From Paenibacillus artemisiicola (GTDB lineage Bacteria > Bacillota > Bacilli > Paenibacillales > Paenibacillaceae): a DNA stretch of 64,000 bases. Below the pieces are notes generated by a model. That model saw only the letters and a list, made by a program, of their open reading frames with translations. It did no database searches and had not been told where the DNA came from. This document shows positions 25,055-33,953 of this stretch, piece after piece. Numbering within the stretch: the stretch's first letter is position 1; each line of letters starts with the position of its first letter. Location of the stretch: NCBI RefSeq assembly GCF_017652985.1, contig NZ_JAGGDJ010000004.1:124001-188000 (forward strand), given 5' to 3'. A program made the translations under genes and the position numbers.

Positions 25055-26401
25055 TTAGTTAGATAAGGAATTACAGATTTCTTCCAGCTTTAAACCTCTT
25101 GAGCCTTTGATTAATACGACATCATTTTTACGCAGTACCCGGATGCAAGCGGATATAAGATCTTCTTTGGAGGTAAAATGCTTCACCATTCCTGTTTGGC
25201 TTGTATGGGTAAGCATATCCGATATAATCTTGCTCAAATTGCCAATCGTAAACACGGAATGGATCTTCGTCATATCAATGCACGTTGCTATTTCCTCATG
25301 AAATTCGATTTCCTCCTCCCCTAACTCCAACATATCTCCGAGAACCAATAGCTTTCTATCAAAGCCTTCTAGATTTGATATGGTTTCAATCGCCGCTTTC
25401 ATCGATACTGGACTCGCATTCCATGCATCATTAATGATCATGAATCCTTTCGGGGCACGAATCTTTTCCATTCTCATGCCGGTAATTGCCAAGTTATTTA
25501 ATCCCGCTTGGATCTCGAACGGTTTGATATGGAAGCAATCAGCCACGGCCATAGCTGCAAGCACGTTGAATACGTTGTGCCGTCCAAGCATTTGAACGGA
25601 GAGCTTCTCCTGCGACTTGTTCGTTGTAAAAGATAAACAAGATGCGCTATGACTGATCTCTAGCGGATAGTAATCATTTGCATGAGCCTCGCCAAATCGA
25701 ATGACCGTCAATGATTCCGGGAGCCTCCTATCGGAGAGCGGCTTAGTAAGCAGCGGTTCATCCCCATTAATAATAAGGACACCGCTCGAATTCAGACCTT
25801 CGAGTATTTCAAGCTTAGCCTGGGCAATCCCTTCTCTCGAGCCCAGACTCGCCAAGTGGGACACGCCAATCATTGTAATAATGCCGATATCCGGTTTTGC
25901 GATCTCGGATAGGATTTTCATCTCGCCGGCGTTACTCATTCCCATTTCTAACACAACAATATCCGTATCTTCTTCAACTGCCAACAATGTTAAAGGAAGA
26001 CCATACTCTCCATTGAGGTTCCCATTGGTTTTGTGAACTTTATACGACGAGCTCAAGATGGAACTTATAATATCTTTAACGGTCGTTTTTCCATTACTCC
26101 CTGTTACTCCAATGACTTTGCAGTTAAGTTGCCCTCGATAGGATTGAGCGAGATTTTGCAAGGCTTTTAACGTATTCTCTACAATAATTAGCGGTAACCC
26201 TTCAGGATACGGAACGTGGTCTGCTTGCCATAAAGAAGCGATAGCTCCATGTTGAAACGCCTGTTCCACGTAATTGTGACCATCATCAATTCGTACGATG
26301 GGAACAAATAAGTCTCCCTCGATCAAAGTTCTCGAATCAATGGAAACGCCTTTGACAAGTAGTCCGGGAGAAGTATTGTATGTTTCACTTCCTTCAACCA
26401 T
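25055..26401 (-). CDS. murF: MurF-like UDP-MurNAc-tripeptide D-Ala-D-Ala ligase
   Basis: 448-residue Mur ligase with the ATP loop GVTGSNGKTT (98-107), the ENTLKALQNLA and HKTNGNLNGEYGLPLTLL blocks of MurF, and NDAWNASPVSM in place of the usual DAYNANPxSM. It joins D-Ala-D-Ala to the wall precursor in the cytoplasm. It lies outside any dcw cluster in an AT-richer patch, so it may be a second, acquired copy. Homology extends upstream as IKRSIEEVYI, but the codon at the expected Met (26434) is ACG, so the true start may be non-standard or the ATG at 26401 may be used. Confidence 0.82.
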   Translation of the reverse strand: MVEGSETYNTSPGLLVKGVSIDSRTLIEGDLFVPIVRIDDGHNYVEQAFQHGAIASLWQADHVPYPEGLPLIIVENTLKALQNLAQSYRGQLNCKVIGVTGSNGKTTVKDIISSILSSSYKVHKTNGNLNGEYGLPLTLLAVEEDTDIVVLEMGMSNAGEMKILSEIAKPDIGIITMIGVSHLASLGSREGIAQAKLEILEGLNSSGVLIINGDEPLLTKPLSDRRLPESLTVIRFGEAHANDYYPLEISHSASCLSFTTNKSQEKLSVQMLGRHNVFNVLAAMAVADCFHIKPFEIQAGLNNLAITGMRMEKIRAPKGFMIINDAWNASPVSMKAAIETISNLEGFDRKLLVLGDMLELGEEEIEFHEEIATCIDMTKIHSVFTIGNLSKIISDMLTHTSQTGMVKHFTSKEDLISACIRVLRKNDVVLIKGSRGLKLEEICNSLSN

Positions 26402-26533
26402 GATGTATACTTCTTCAATTGAACGTTTGATCGTAATCCCCCCTTTTCACTACTGTAATAGTATGCCACATCACGCTGTGAAATTTCCCCAAGCCTGTCG
26501 GCTGCTGACGTGTTCCGAGCGGAGTAATCGTTT

Positions 26534-27064
26534 TTATTTCACCATTATGAAGACATGTTCAATAGAATCTTTTCCGCCATATTGGCTGTCGATATAAGAT
26601 ATTCCAAGGAAGCTTAGCTTTTGAGCCCATGCTCGTTCTTCTGAACCTGCTTCATAGTTACCATACCGATCGAATATTTGGTTCAGATAGATTATATCTA
26701 GAAAAGTTCTGCCATCTCTAAGTCTAAACCATTGTTTAGGCCAGACAACCTCGTCTTTTGACCCCGTTACGTCTTTCAGACAAAACAAAAGCTTTTCACC
26801 GTTTCTAACAATAGCAGCGGTTTTTGTGTTATTGTCCCACGTAATTTGGTCTGATGTTCTTCCGAAGAGAAACCGGACTGGAATCCAATTGTCTTTATAC
26901 GTTTTTTCAGTGTTGGTCTTGTTGTAATTAACCGTCACTTCCGTTGGACGATCGGCTTCAAATTTTTCTTGCGCCCTCTGTTCAAAACGATCTGGACTGG
27001 CAGTAGCAAAATGAGCGCAAACCATGCTTAAAAAAACGACAACTATTCCGATTTTGACTCTCAA
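26534..27064 (-). CDS. Secreted protein with copper-amine-oxidase-type stalk domain
   Basis: About 176 residues: a signal peptide ending near ATA, then a beta-rich domain with the pattern WIPVRFLFGRTSDQITWDNN and TKTAAIVRNGEKLLF that marks the stalk domain found in many Paenibacillus surface proteins. The TTG start at 27064 follows GGAGGTGAG at good distance; the longer frame to 27154 lacks a site. No enzyme domain is seen. It lies in the AT-richer patch next to murF and shares its direction. Confidence 0.65.
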   Translation of the reverse strand: MRVKIGIVVVFLSMVCAHFATASPDRFEQRAQEKFEADRPTEVTVNYNKTNTEKTYKDNWIPVRFLFGRTSDQITWDNNTKTAAIVRNGEKLLFCLKDVTGSKDEVVWPKQWFRLRDGRTFLDIIYLNQIFDRYGNYEAGSEERAWAQKLSFLGISYIDSQYGGKDSIEHVFIMVK

Positions 27065-27209
27065 TGCTCTCACCTCCGTCTGCCTTCGCTTAGGTTCTTC
27101 GTTGTCAGTTCGCCCAGCTTTGCATGATTGATCATGATTGATCTTTTTGTCCAAGCGCTTTAATGTGCTATGAATAAATTAGGATAAAAGGAAGCGAGAT
27201 GATCATAGA

Positions 27210-27662
27210 ATGTCTACTCAATTTTTGGATTCTCGTCTATCGTTAAATAATACGACGAGTTCGGGCACGACGCTTTTAACCACGACCCCCGCTTTATTCG
27301 GCGATATTGGACTTCAAACGGTTAACGCCATTGGGACCCCAAACGAAAATGATGTTCGTATTCAACTTTGGGGAATGGTGGGGGTTAGTCGAATTGAGCC
27401 CAACATCGTCAACATCTTTGTTGAACGCGGAGGTACTGGCGTATTCGGTACAGGGCTTCTCGTCTTTTCTTCCACGATTGAATTAACTCCCGGCCCAGGC
27501 TCCCGAGACTTGACATTTGTCACTGGCGATTTCCCTCCTGTAACCGATGTTGTAACGGGGCAGATCAGGTATTCGATGTATCTGTCAATTAATCAACCTA
27601 CCGCTGTCATTCTTAGAGGTCCAGTCACTTTTACCGGTTCAGCTTCTGCAGGCACATCCTAA
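27210..27662 (+). CDS. Unknown beta-rich protein, possibly spore-surface
   Basis: 150 residues, Thr/Ser/Gly/Val-rich, with short alternating strands (DVRIQLWGMVGV, IVNIFVERGGTG, IRYSMYLSINQP). There is no signal peptide and no cysteine. The composition resembles the C-terminal lobes of spore or exosporium proteins (TNF/C1q-like), but I cannot name the family. The ribosome site (GGAAGCGAG) lies about 16 bases before the ATG, so the start is uncertain. A strong terminator follows. Confidence 0.6.
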   Translation: MSTQFLDSRLSLNNTTSSGTTLLTTTPALFGDIGLQTVNAIGTPNENDVRIQLWGMVGVSRIEPNIVNIFVERGGTGVFGTGLLVFSSTIELTPGPGSRDLTFVTGDFPPVTDVVTGQIRYSMYLSINQPTAVILRGPVTFTGSASAGTS

Positions 27663-27713
27663 ATTAGAAACAAGGCAAGTATCCCGCGCACGTTACAGTT
27701 TTAGCGGCGTACC

Positions 27714-27746
27714 TAAAAAACCATCGTGCTGGAACGATGGTTTTTT
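27714..27746 (+). terminator. Terminator
   Basis: AAAAAACCATCGT and ACGATGGTTTTTT pair around a short loop, with a T run ending at about 27746. Confidence 0.9.
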
Positions 27747-27936
27747 CGTATGCGGTTCATCCTTGCATGAGATTCTGACACTGGCGGATTGTCGGTATGA
27801 TCGACATTGGAATCGTAAGCTCGAATCGTCAATCGCATGACGGAAGCAACTCGTCACTCGCATTTACGAATTATTCACGAACCATCTGCGAAACTTTTCC
27901 TATTGCGTCACGTTTAACCTCGCTGGAGGTGAAATC

Positions 27937-28338
27937 ATGAAAAATAGACTCGTCAAAAACCTGACTTACACGGCTGTCGTTCTCTCCTTGGTTATTCTTG
28001 CAACGGCGTGCGGCAGCGGCAGCAACAATGCCGGGGATAATACCGCGGTGAACGCGTCGACAAACGCCGCTGGCGACAACGCAGTCGACAACTCGGCTGC
28101 CGCGAACAACGGTTCGTCCGCAAACGAAACCGTTTCTGAGGAAAACGCTCCTACCGAGGTCTCCGGCGTATTCAACGGAATCAATGCCGACAAGACCGTT
28201 GAAATCGAAACCGGCGTAGGCCCGCTAACCTACAAGGTCAGCGCCGAGATTGCCGACAAGGTAGCTACATGGGAAAAAGGCACGAAAATAAAGTATCAGT
28301 ACAAAGAAGACACCATCACAGCAATCGATAAAGAGTAA
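27937..28338 (+). CDS. Small lipoprotein, unknown
   Basis: 133 residues: signal peptide with lipobox TAC (Cys about 25), a 45-residue Asn/Ala/Gly/Ser linker, then a small beta domain (VSGVFNGINADKTVEIETG, PLTYKVSAEIADKVATWEKG, KIKYQYKEDTITAIDKE). It would be anchored on the outer face of the membrane. Function unknown. GGAGGTG precedes the ATG at 8 bases. A terminator follows. Confidence 0.75.
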   Translation: MKNRLVKNLTYTAVVLSLVILATACGSGSNNAGDNTAVNASTNAAGDNAVDNSAAANNGSSANETVSEENAPTEVSGVFNGINADKTVEIETGVGPLTYKVSAEIADKVATWEKGTKIKYQYKEDTITAIDKE

Positions 28339-28364
28339 GACGGCGGACGATGATGCTTCGCATA

Positions 28365-28406
28365 TCCCTGAGGACGACTTAATCAAGTCGTCCTTAGGGA
28401 TTTTTT
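28365..28406 (+). terminator. Terminator of the small lipoprotein gene
   Basis: TCCCTGAGGACGACTT and AAGTCGTCCTTAGGGA pair around AATC, followed by six T. Confidence 0.92.
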
Positions 28407-28554
28407 GTTCCGATGGCACATGCAATAATGCCGATCCTCCCGCAAAAAAATAGCATGACGTTTAAGCCTATCCTGTCCGTTAACGCGATGAATCGAACCG
28501 ATTCGCCGAGCGCTTCGTTAGCTAAAGCGAATGCTATCAAAGGAGTGGTGAAGG

Positions 28555-28977
28555 TTGACAAGAAATCGATGGGTATCTCTCGCTGCGGTTGTCGGCATGG
28601 GCTGCATGCTGCTTCTGGGGTTAGCCGCCTGCGGCCAATCCGGTTCTAACGGTCAAGATGCATCTCCGGCAGCATCCTCCGCGTCCTCCGACGCCGACAC
28701 CGACGCCGTATTGGTCAAAGCGGAAGCCTCGGATTTCAAATGGACGCTGGATCGAACCGAATTCGAGGCGGGCAAACCGATCAAATTCGAGCTGGCGAGT
28801 ACAGATGGAACACACGGCTTTTCGATCGTCGACACCGAGGTCAGCCAACAGATCTCCAAGGGGGAATCGGAAGAAGTGGAATGGACGCCTGACAAGCCTG
28901 GCGACTATGTGATCAAATGCAATTTCATTTGCGGCTCCGGGCACAGCTCCATGGAAACGCATATTACGGTGAAGTAA
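28555..28977 (+). CDS. CuA-type cupredoxin lipoprotein (cytochrome oxidase subunit II-like domain)
   Basis: 140 residues: signal peptide with lipobox LAAC, a linker, then one cupredoxin domain. The C-x3-C-x3-H-x2-M signature (CNFICGSGHSSM) and an upstream His in THGFSIVD match the CuA site of cytochrome c oxidase subunit II. It lacks the transmembrane hairpin of a true subunit II. It may carry electrons or copper on the cell surface. TTG start after AAAGGAGTGG. No oxidase genes are near. Confidence 0.82.
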   Translation: MTRNRWVSLAAVVGMGCMLLLGLAACGQSGSNGQDASPAASSASSDADTDAVLVKAEASDFKWTLDRTEFEAGKPIKFELASTDGTHGFSIVDTEVSQQISKGESEEVEWTPDKPGDYVIKCNFICGSGHSSMETHITVK

Positions 28978-29000
28978 TTGCGTAGGATGCGTCCACAAAT

Positions 29001-29046
29001 AAAATCCTCATGGAACCCTTATTGACTGGATCTATGGGGATTTTAT
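29001..29046 (+). terminator. Terminator-like hairpin after the CuA gene, followed by a gene-free gap
   Basis: AAAATCC and GGGGATTTTAT pair across an approximately 30-base inner segment. The rest of the gap, 29047-29243, shows no gene or clear signal. Confidence 0.5.
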
Positions 29047-29243
29047 GTTTGCGTCTTACTGTTGCGACAACAAGTATCGGGCGTCCCGAAGCAAGTAGCC
29101 TGCTGCCTGACTTGAAGTCCGCTTTCCGCTCTGCGCCTTAGTCAATGCTCCTTGTTTAGCCATTACAACAGCGCCGCCATGCCGTGCTACATTCACTGAA
29201 ACATCGATTTGCATTCGCGATTTGTTTCACGGTTTATCCTATC

Positions 29244-29696
29244 TTATGGCAATGCAACAAATCCGGTTTTAATCCCCCGTCTAAAGCCTGCTCCTTCATA
29301 AAATCTTAGCGTTTCTTCTCTCTTAGATCCTGTTTGAAGCATCACCTTGTAACAATTTTTCTTCCAAGCTCTTTCTAATGCATGGGACAAAGCAAGTTTT
29401 CCGTAACCTCTTCTTCTATAATCTGAATGCGTTACAACATTCTCAATTAATCCGTAGGAACGTGCATTTCTTGTTAAATTCTTGATTATGACTAAGACAC
29501 AAGAGGAAACAATCCTACCTTCTACCTCGACTACAATGTAATGCATATTGGGGTCATTATAGATTTCATCCCAGTGGACTTTTAGATTATCATCATAAAT
29601 CAGTTCAGGGTCATCATGATTCAAATGCTTATATAGTGACAATAATTGGTTTAGTTCGTTGTATTGAATTTTCCTAACTATCGTACGTTCCGCCAT
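29244..29696 (-). CDS. GNAT-family N-acetyltransferase
   Basis: 150-residue acetyl-CoA-dependent acyltransferase with the GNAT core RRRGYGKLALSHALERAW (acetyl-CoA pyrophosphate loop) and VVTHSDYRRRGYG. The acceptor is unknown. The ATG at 29696 has GGTGGAG upstream. A longer frame to 29714 is not preferred. AT-richer than the flanks. Next to a second, unrelated GNAT gene with a 98-base gap. Confidence 0.85.
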   Translation of the reverse strand: MAERTIVRKIQYNELNQLLSLYKHLNHDDPELIYDDNLKVHWDEIYNDPNMHYIVVEVEGRIVSSCVLVIIKNLTRNARSYGLIENVVTHSDYRRRGYGKLALSHALERAWKKNCYKVMLQTGSKREETLRFYEGAGFRRGIKTGFVALP

Positions 29697-29794
29697 ACGC
29701 TCCACCCTTTGCAATAATTTTGGCAGTCGCCGATTAATGACCTTTACTTGAGTTTCAAGTCAATGGAATATCCCGCACATTCGGGCGGACATGA

Positions 29795-30262
29795 TTACGC
29801 TCCTTCGACGGCTCTCTGATTTTCCTCTACATCCAAAGACATGTAAACGTCTATGAGATCCTCACTCTCAACTTTAAAACTAAACCGTTCATAAAGACGT
29901 TTAGCAGAGCTTCCTTGTAAGACATTTAAGGTTACACGTTTTCCTTTTACATCATTTTGTTCAAGCAAATTTTTTAATACATGACTACCGATACCTTTGC
30001 CTTGGTAATTGGGATGAATATAAAAATGTTCCAATCCATAACCATCTAGCGTTGGTTTAAGAGCCACGCTGCCAACAAAAGAAGAATCCTTCTCAATAAT
30101 CCAAGTGTGAACGGCGTCAAATGAATTACGGAAGCGTTGACGAACCTTCTCTTCATCAAACCTCCCTAACCTAGTTAAATCATTTCGGAGTACAATTACC
30201 CGTAAATCAGCAATGGTCTCCACATCAGAATTTTGGGATTGGCGAAGAGTAATCTGTTTCAT
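29795..30262 (-). CDS. GNAT-family N-acetyltransferase
   Basis: 155-residue acetyltransferase with FYIHPNYQGKGIGSHVLKNL, the acetyl-CoA loop, and the C-terminal KRLYERFSFKVESEDLI strand-helix typical of GNATs acting on small amines or proteins. AAAGGAG is well placed before the ATG. It shares direction with the neighbouring GNAT but is clearly a different subfamily. Acceptor unknown. Confidence 0.87.
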   Translation of the reverse strand: MKQITLRQSQNSDVETIADLRVIVLRNDLTRLGRFDEEKVRQRFRNSFDAVHTWIIEKDSSFVGSVALKPTLDGYGLEHFYIHPNYQGKGIGSHVLKNLLEQNDVKGKRVTLNVLQGSSAKRLYERFSFKVESEDLIDVYMSLDVEENQRAVEGA

Positions 30263-30335
30263 CTAACGTATCCGCTCCTTTATTCTATTTCTTATCATGA
30301 TTGAGCTACCGGTCCCGTATGAGCAAACTCTCCTG

Positions 30336-30410
30336 CCCGTTCACAGCAACGGCAGCCGATCTTCTGAGGCCGGCTGCCGTCTTGTCAACACTAAGCGATC
30401 GTGTCCCGTT
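30336..30410. repeat. Dispersed palindromic repeat, copy 2
   Basis: CTGCCCGTT, then ACGGCAGCCGAT and CGGCTGCCGT form the stem, then TGTC and GATCGTGTCCCGTTAG close the unit. It ends against the stop of the ADP-ribosylglycohydrolase gene. Related copies lie at 3456, 31380, 39948 and 63065. Confidence 0.7.
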
Positions 30411-31320
30411 AGGTTGACGATTGATGCAATTCGGTAGCATAATCAAGCATTAATTCTTTCATTGCGAGTGGTTCCACCCAGCGCTCCGGCATGGATTCAA
30501 GACCATAAAAGGCACCGGCTAGCTGACCGTATACAGCACCCGTCGTGTCTGCGTCGTTACCAAGGTTAACGGCGCTCAATATGCCTCTTTCGAAATTCTC
30601 CCCATGGTAAAATGCCCACAACGCTGCTTCCAGCGACTTCACAACATACCCGCTGCCTTGAATGTCCGGAGGCTGCAGCCGTTTATAGGACCCTTTGTAA
30701 ACCTCACGTATTCTCGGAGCAAGGGGCTCATGCCCCCATAGATGGTCAAAGGCCTCTGGATGGAGTAAATCGGCTTTTGTCATTCCGTTTGCCGCTGCGG
30801 CTATCATCGCGCCGAACAACCTGCAAGCATCGACGCACTCTTTGGCTGAATGCGTCGTCCTAGAACTGATACCCGACCATTTCGCAGCCTCGTTGAGATC
30901 ATGAGCGAAATATAACGGCACCGGAGCAAGCCGCATAATCGAACCGTTCCCTGCCGAGTACGCGTCTTCCGAACCGCTAAACGGCTCACCTGTACGCTCG
31001 AACCTTTGAAGCGCATCTGCGGTTGCGTTTCCAATATCAAAGCATGTTCCCGTGGAACTTAGATAGCCCGTGCGATACCATTTTACATACCGCTGCATCT
31101 GATCCAGCGGGTCGACTTGCTTTTTGGATATCAGGCTTTCGGCAAGGCATAAGGCCATTGAAGTGTCATCCGTCCAACTGCCTTTCGGTAAATCGAAGAC
31201 GCCTCCGCCCATCATATCCGTGACCACCGGAAACGTTCCGGCTTCTTGGAACTCAACGGTCGTGCCGATTGCATCACCGATGGCTAAACCAATAAGGCTG
31301 CCTTGGATACGATTGAGCAT
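30409..31320 (-). CDS. ADP-ribosylglycohydrolase family protein
   Basis: 303-residue protein of the DraG/ARH family that removes ADP-ribose from proteins or related conjugates. The metal-binding motifs are intact: GLAIGDAIG, then SWTDDTSMALCLA near the N-terminus and VNLGNDADTTGAVYGQLAGA in the C-terminal half. The ATG at 31320 follows GGAGG; a longer frame to 31362 is not needed. It is flanked by two copies of the dispersed repeat. No ADP-ribosyltransferase is seen nearby. Confidence 0.93.
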   Translation of the reverse strand: MLNRIQGSLIGLAIGDAIGTTVEFQEAGTFPVVTDMMGGGVFDLPKGSWTDDTSMALCLAESLISKKQVDPLDQMQRYVKWYRTGYLSSTGTCFDIGNATADALQRFERTGEPFSGSEDAYSAGNGSIMRLAPVPLYFAHDLNEAAKWSGISSRTTHSAKECVDACRLFGAMIAAAANGMTKADLLHPEAFDHLWGHEPLAPRIREVYKGSYKRLQPPDIQGSGYVVKSLEAALWAFYHGENFERGILSAVNLGNDADTTGAVYGQLAGAFYGLESMPERWVEPLAMKELMLDYATELHQSST

Positions 31321-31379
31321 ATGGATCCTCCTAACACATGCATGTTGGCATAATTGTAGCATACGAAGCGACTCACATC

Positions 31380-31455
31380 TGCCCGTTAGCTAAACGAAGG
31401 CAGCCGATCGTTGTCTGCCGGCAGCCGTTGTGTTAGAGAACGATTATGTCCCGAT
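31380..31455. repeat. Dispersed palindromic repeat, copy 3
   Basis: CTGCCCGTTAGC, then ACGAAGGCAGCCGATCG, the return arm CCGGCAGCCGT and the tail GATTATGTCCCGATAG. It lies 3' of the 31463-31966 gene, so on the side of its stop codon, and upstream of the ADP-ribosylglycohydrolase promoter. Confidence 0.7.
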
Positions 31456-31462
31456 AGCGTAG

Positions 31463-31966
31463 TCATCTAATTTCGATGACGAAGGCAGATGATGTATCAC
31501 CTTTTGAAAAATCGGCTGATATGCCGTATTTATAAATTCCTTTTTCTTTTGGAGCATGGAAATAACCATCTTGCAAAGAAATTCGTGTTGATTTTCCATC
31601 AACATATTGCCGTACGATTAAGCTATTAGGTGCAGGTTTATAATCGAATGAAATTACAATGTCTTCTTTGGGACTTATGGTAATAGGAGTAACGCCTTGT
31701 AACATTGTTTCTATATCTGCATAATCAGCACATCCTAAGCTGCCCCAACAATAGGTACTTTGGATAACCGGAATATGTGTTTGTCCCGAAGCAACATTGG
31801 GAAGAGGCGGTGATTTTTTTTTGATTTTTATCCCAATGCTTCTGGCGTATCCTTCAAATCTTGTATTCTTTGCAATGTTGCCTGCAAAGGGATTCAAATA
31901 AATGAACACTACTAGCAAACCTAAAAATCCAGTAAAAACAATAGGTAATGTTTTTTTGCGCCGCAT
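31463..31966 (-). CDS. Membrane-anchored protein with a conserved TYCWGS..CADYAD motif
   Basis: 167 residues: an N-terminal signal anchor (about 6-25), then an extracytoplasmic beta domain. The motif STYCWGSLGCADYADI has two Cys that could pair, and similar YCWG..CADYA motifs recur in unnamed Bacilli proteins. ATG at 31966 follows GGAGGGGG. Function unknown. It follows a small membrane protein gene (76 bases upstream) in the same direction. Confidence 0.7.
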   Translation of the reverse strand: MRRKKTLPIVFTGFLGLLVVFIYLNPFAGNIAKNTRFEGYARSIGIKIKKKSPPLPNVASGQTHIPVIQSTYCWGSLGCADYADIETMLQGVTPITISPKEDIVISFDYKPAPNSLIVRQYVDGKSTRISLQDGYFHAPKEKGIYKYGISADFSKGDTSSAFVIEIR

Positions 31967-32042
31967 CTCACTGCCCCCTCCTCTGATTAATTCCTCCCTG
32001 TTAGGTAAGCGAAAGCCTTCACACGTCGTTATTGACACAACA

Positions 32043-32279
32043 TCACCTAAATAGCGTAACTCCTACAGCAAAAATCCCCATGCCTGCCATAATGGCCATG
32101 AATAAGTACCCGAGTATCCGTAACGGGCGCGGCAGCGTATTCAAGATCATTTTCTTAGGCGGCCCCCCGCCTTCTATATTTTGCATCTGTCTAAGATTTT
32201 CATCTACATACCCTTCATCAGAACGGTATTGCAGCGGATTATCGTTCGATTTCGTTTCGTTTAATTTTGAATCCTTCAC
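32043..32279 (-). CDS. Small membrane protein, unknown
   Basis: 78 residues with one C-terminal hydrophobic span (ILGYLFMAIMAGMGIFAVGV) and a charged N-terminal half. The GTG at 32279 has GGAGGGG at the right distance; the longer frame to 32294 starts inside that site. It is likely co-transcribed with the membrane-anchored protein gene downstream. Family not recognised. Confidence 0.6.
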   Translation of the reverse strand: MKDSKLNETKSNDNPLQYRSDEGYVDENLRQMQNIEGGGPPKKMILNTLPRPLRILGYLFMAIMAGMGIFAVGVTLFR

Positions 32280-32350
32280 GTTAATCCCCTCCAAAATATT
32301 CTATCTAACACTATTATGCAATTTACCAGTCTAACCTTGGGAATAAGAAA

Positions 32351-32373
32351 GGCTGCCGTTCATATCGGCAGCC
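32351..32373. other. Perfect GC-rich hairpin in the 32295-32532 gap
   Basis: GGCTGCCG and CGGCAGCC pair around a 7-base loop. The stem shares its core with the dispersed palindromic repeats but lacks their flanks. No T run follows. The rest of the gap shows no gene. Confidence 0.4.
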
Positions 32374-32532
32374 TCGAATTGGTTAAGTCCTTCATCCTGA
32401 TTGCGACGGTCGTCATACATATCCAACCCCGGTTATTGCACACGTTGACGTTAATAGAAAAGCAGCGGACGATAATTGAGCCTATAGACCTGACAACTTC
32501 AGACGGACAGTACCACCGAGAAGCGGCTGCAG

Positions 32533-32721
32533 CTAATTAGTCCTGAATGCCGGATTCGGGTCCGGCTTTACCAATTCGGCATGACTGGGTTGAATGCCAT
32601 GGAGATTTTTAAAATAAGATAACGCATCGCTTGGGGTCTTAATCGTTGGTCCGTAGATGACTTTGTTGTTGAACCGGCCATTAAGCTTGAACCATACTCG
32701 AAAATGCAAATAGTTGTCCAT
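32533..32721 (-). CDS. Small protein, unknown
   Basis: 62 residues, no membrane span, with YLHFRVWFKLNGRFNNKVIYG, which reads as alternating beta strands (given in part). GGGGGG lies 4-10 bases before the ATG. Function unknown. Confidence 0.5.
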   Translation of the reverse strand: MDNYLHFRVWFKLNGRFNNKVIYGPTIKTPSDALSYFKNLHGIQPSHAELVKPDPNPAFRTN

Positions 32722-32821
32722 TCTTCTCCCCCCAATCTGACTATTAAAACTAGTATAGCGTAAGCGCGCCGAATATATTGTCAGAACCTGACAACTGCTC
32801 TAGACCTAAATTGTCTCATAA

Positions 32822-32861
32822 CAAAAAGGCCCGCTTCCATTTTTGAAGCGAGCCTTTTTAT
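32822..32861 (-). terminator. Terminator of the acyl-CoA gene cluster
   Basis: AAAAAGGC-c-CGCTTC and GAAGCG-a-GCCTTTTT pair around a 7-base loop, with A and T runs on both sides. It follows the stop of the nitronate monooxygenase-like gene by about 35 bases. Confidence 0.85.
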
Positions 32862-32895
32862 ACGTAATGCCGCATGCAACGATCCTGCCCGTTAC

Positions 32896-33852
32896 TCAGG
32901 TCCATTTACTGCGTAGATTTTCAGCCTCTCGAACCATTCGCTGAATGAGCGCCGAGACTGCCGGGATGTCTTGAATCAGACCGACGGCTTGTCCTGCCCA
33001 CCCGAAACCCTCGTCTTGAACGCCTTCGTAGATCCAGCGCTTGTTCGCTTCCCCAGTCATATAGGGCTTCAGTGCCTCCCAGTCGTTCGTCTCGCGTTCA
33101 AGCTCCATCATCTTGTCCATCCAAGGGCTTCGAAGCACTCTTGCGGGAAAACCGATCGAGCGTTTGATGACGGCCGTATCCGCCGAAGACGCCTTGACCA
33201 AGGCATTCTTATAGGAAGCAGATGCGTACGCGCATTCCCGGGTGGCGATAAAACGCGTCCCCATTGCAATTCCCTCCGCGCCTAGAGCGTGAGACGCCAT
33301 CCAGCCTCGGCCGTCGGCAATACCGCCTGAAGCGACAACGGGGATACGGACAGCGTCCACGACCTGGGGAACAAGAACCATCGTTCCCACTTCATCCGGC
33401 CCTAGATGCCCTCCTCCCTCATGCCCCACAACGATGACTGCGGATGCGCCAAGCTGCTCGGCTTTTTGAGCCTGGGTACGAGATGAGACCAGTACCAGCG
33501 TTGTTAGCGCCGCTGACCGCAGCAAGGGCATGAATGGCGCCGGATTTCCGCCTGTGAGGGTAACGGCCGAAACCCTTTCCTCGATCGCGATCCGAAGCCG
33601 CTCCTCCATATCGCCGCGGTGCATGCCGATCGCAAAGTTGATCCCAAAAGGATTGTCCGTCAGCGTGCGAGCGCGCCTGATTTCTTGCCGCAGCGCATGG
33701 GCATCCGGAAGGCTCATGGCTGTGATCTGGCCGAATCCGCCCGCATTGGAGACGGCCGCCGCTAGATCGGAATACGCCAAATACGCAAGCCCTCCTTGAA
33801 CAATCGGATACCTCGTTTGAAGCAGTTCAGTCAAACGCGTCTGCCACTTCAT
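32896..33852 (-). CDS. Nitronate monooxygenase / FabK-like flavoprotein
   Basis: 318-residue FMN-binding TIM barrel of the nitronate monooxygenase family, with VIVVGHEGGGHLGPDEV carrying the conserved GG-His motif, and VASGGIADGRGW and GAEGIAMGTRFIATRE phosphate-binding strands. The same fold includes FabK, the flavin enoyl-ACP reductase. It lies 101 bases after an SDR gene in the acyl-CoA operon, so an enoyl-CoA reductase role is as likely as nitronate oxidation. ATG at 33852 follows GGGAGAGG. Confidence 0.85.
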   Translation of the reverse strand: MKWQTRLTELLQTRYPIVQGGLAYLAYSDLAAAVSNAGGFGQITAMSLPDAHALRQEIRRARTLTDNPFGINFAIGMHRGDMEERLRIAIEERVSAVTLTGGNPAPFMPLLRSAALTTLVLVSSRTQAQKAEQLGASAVIVVGHEGGGHLGPDEVGTMVLVPQVVDAVRIPVVASGGIADGRGWMASHALGAEGIAMGTRFIATRECAYASASYKNALVKASSADTAVIKRSIGFPARVLRSPWMDKMMELERETNDWEALKPYMTGEANKRWIYEGVQDEGFGWAGQAVGLIQDIPAVSALIQRMVREAENLRSKWT

Positions 33853-33953
33853 CGTGATTCCTCTCCCGAGCCGTAACATGAACGCCGAATCGCCAGCCGC
33901 AAGATTAGCCTCCTTCGGCGATCGTCCTCATGAACCTGGTCATGTGAAAGCAT

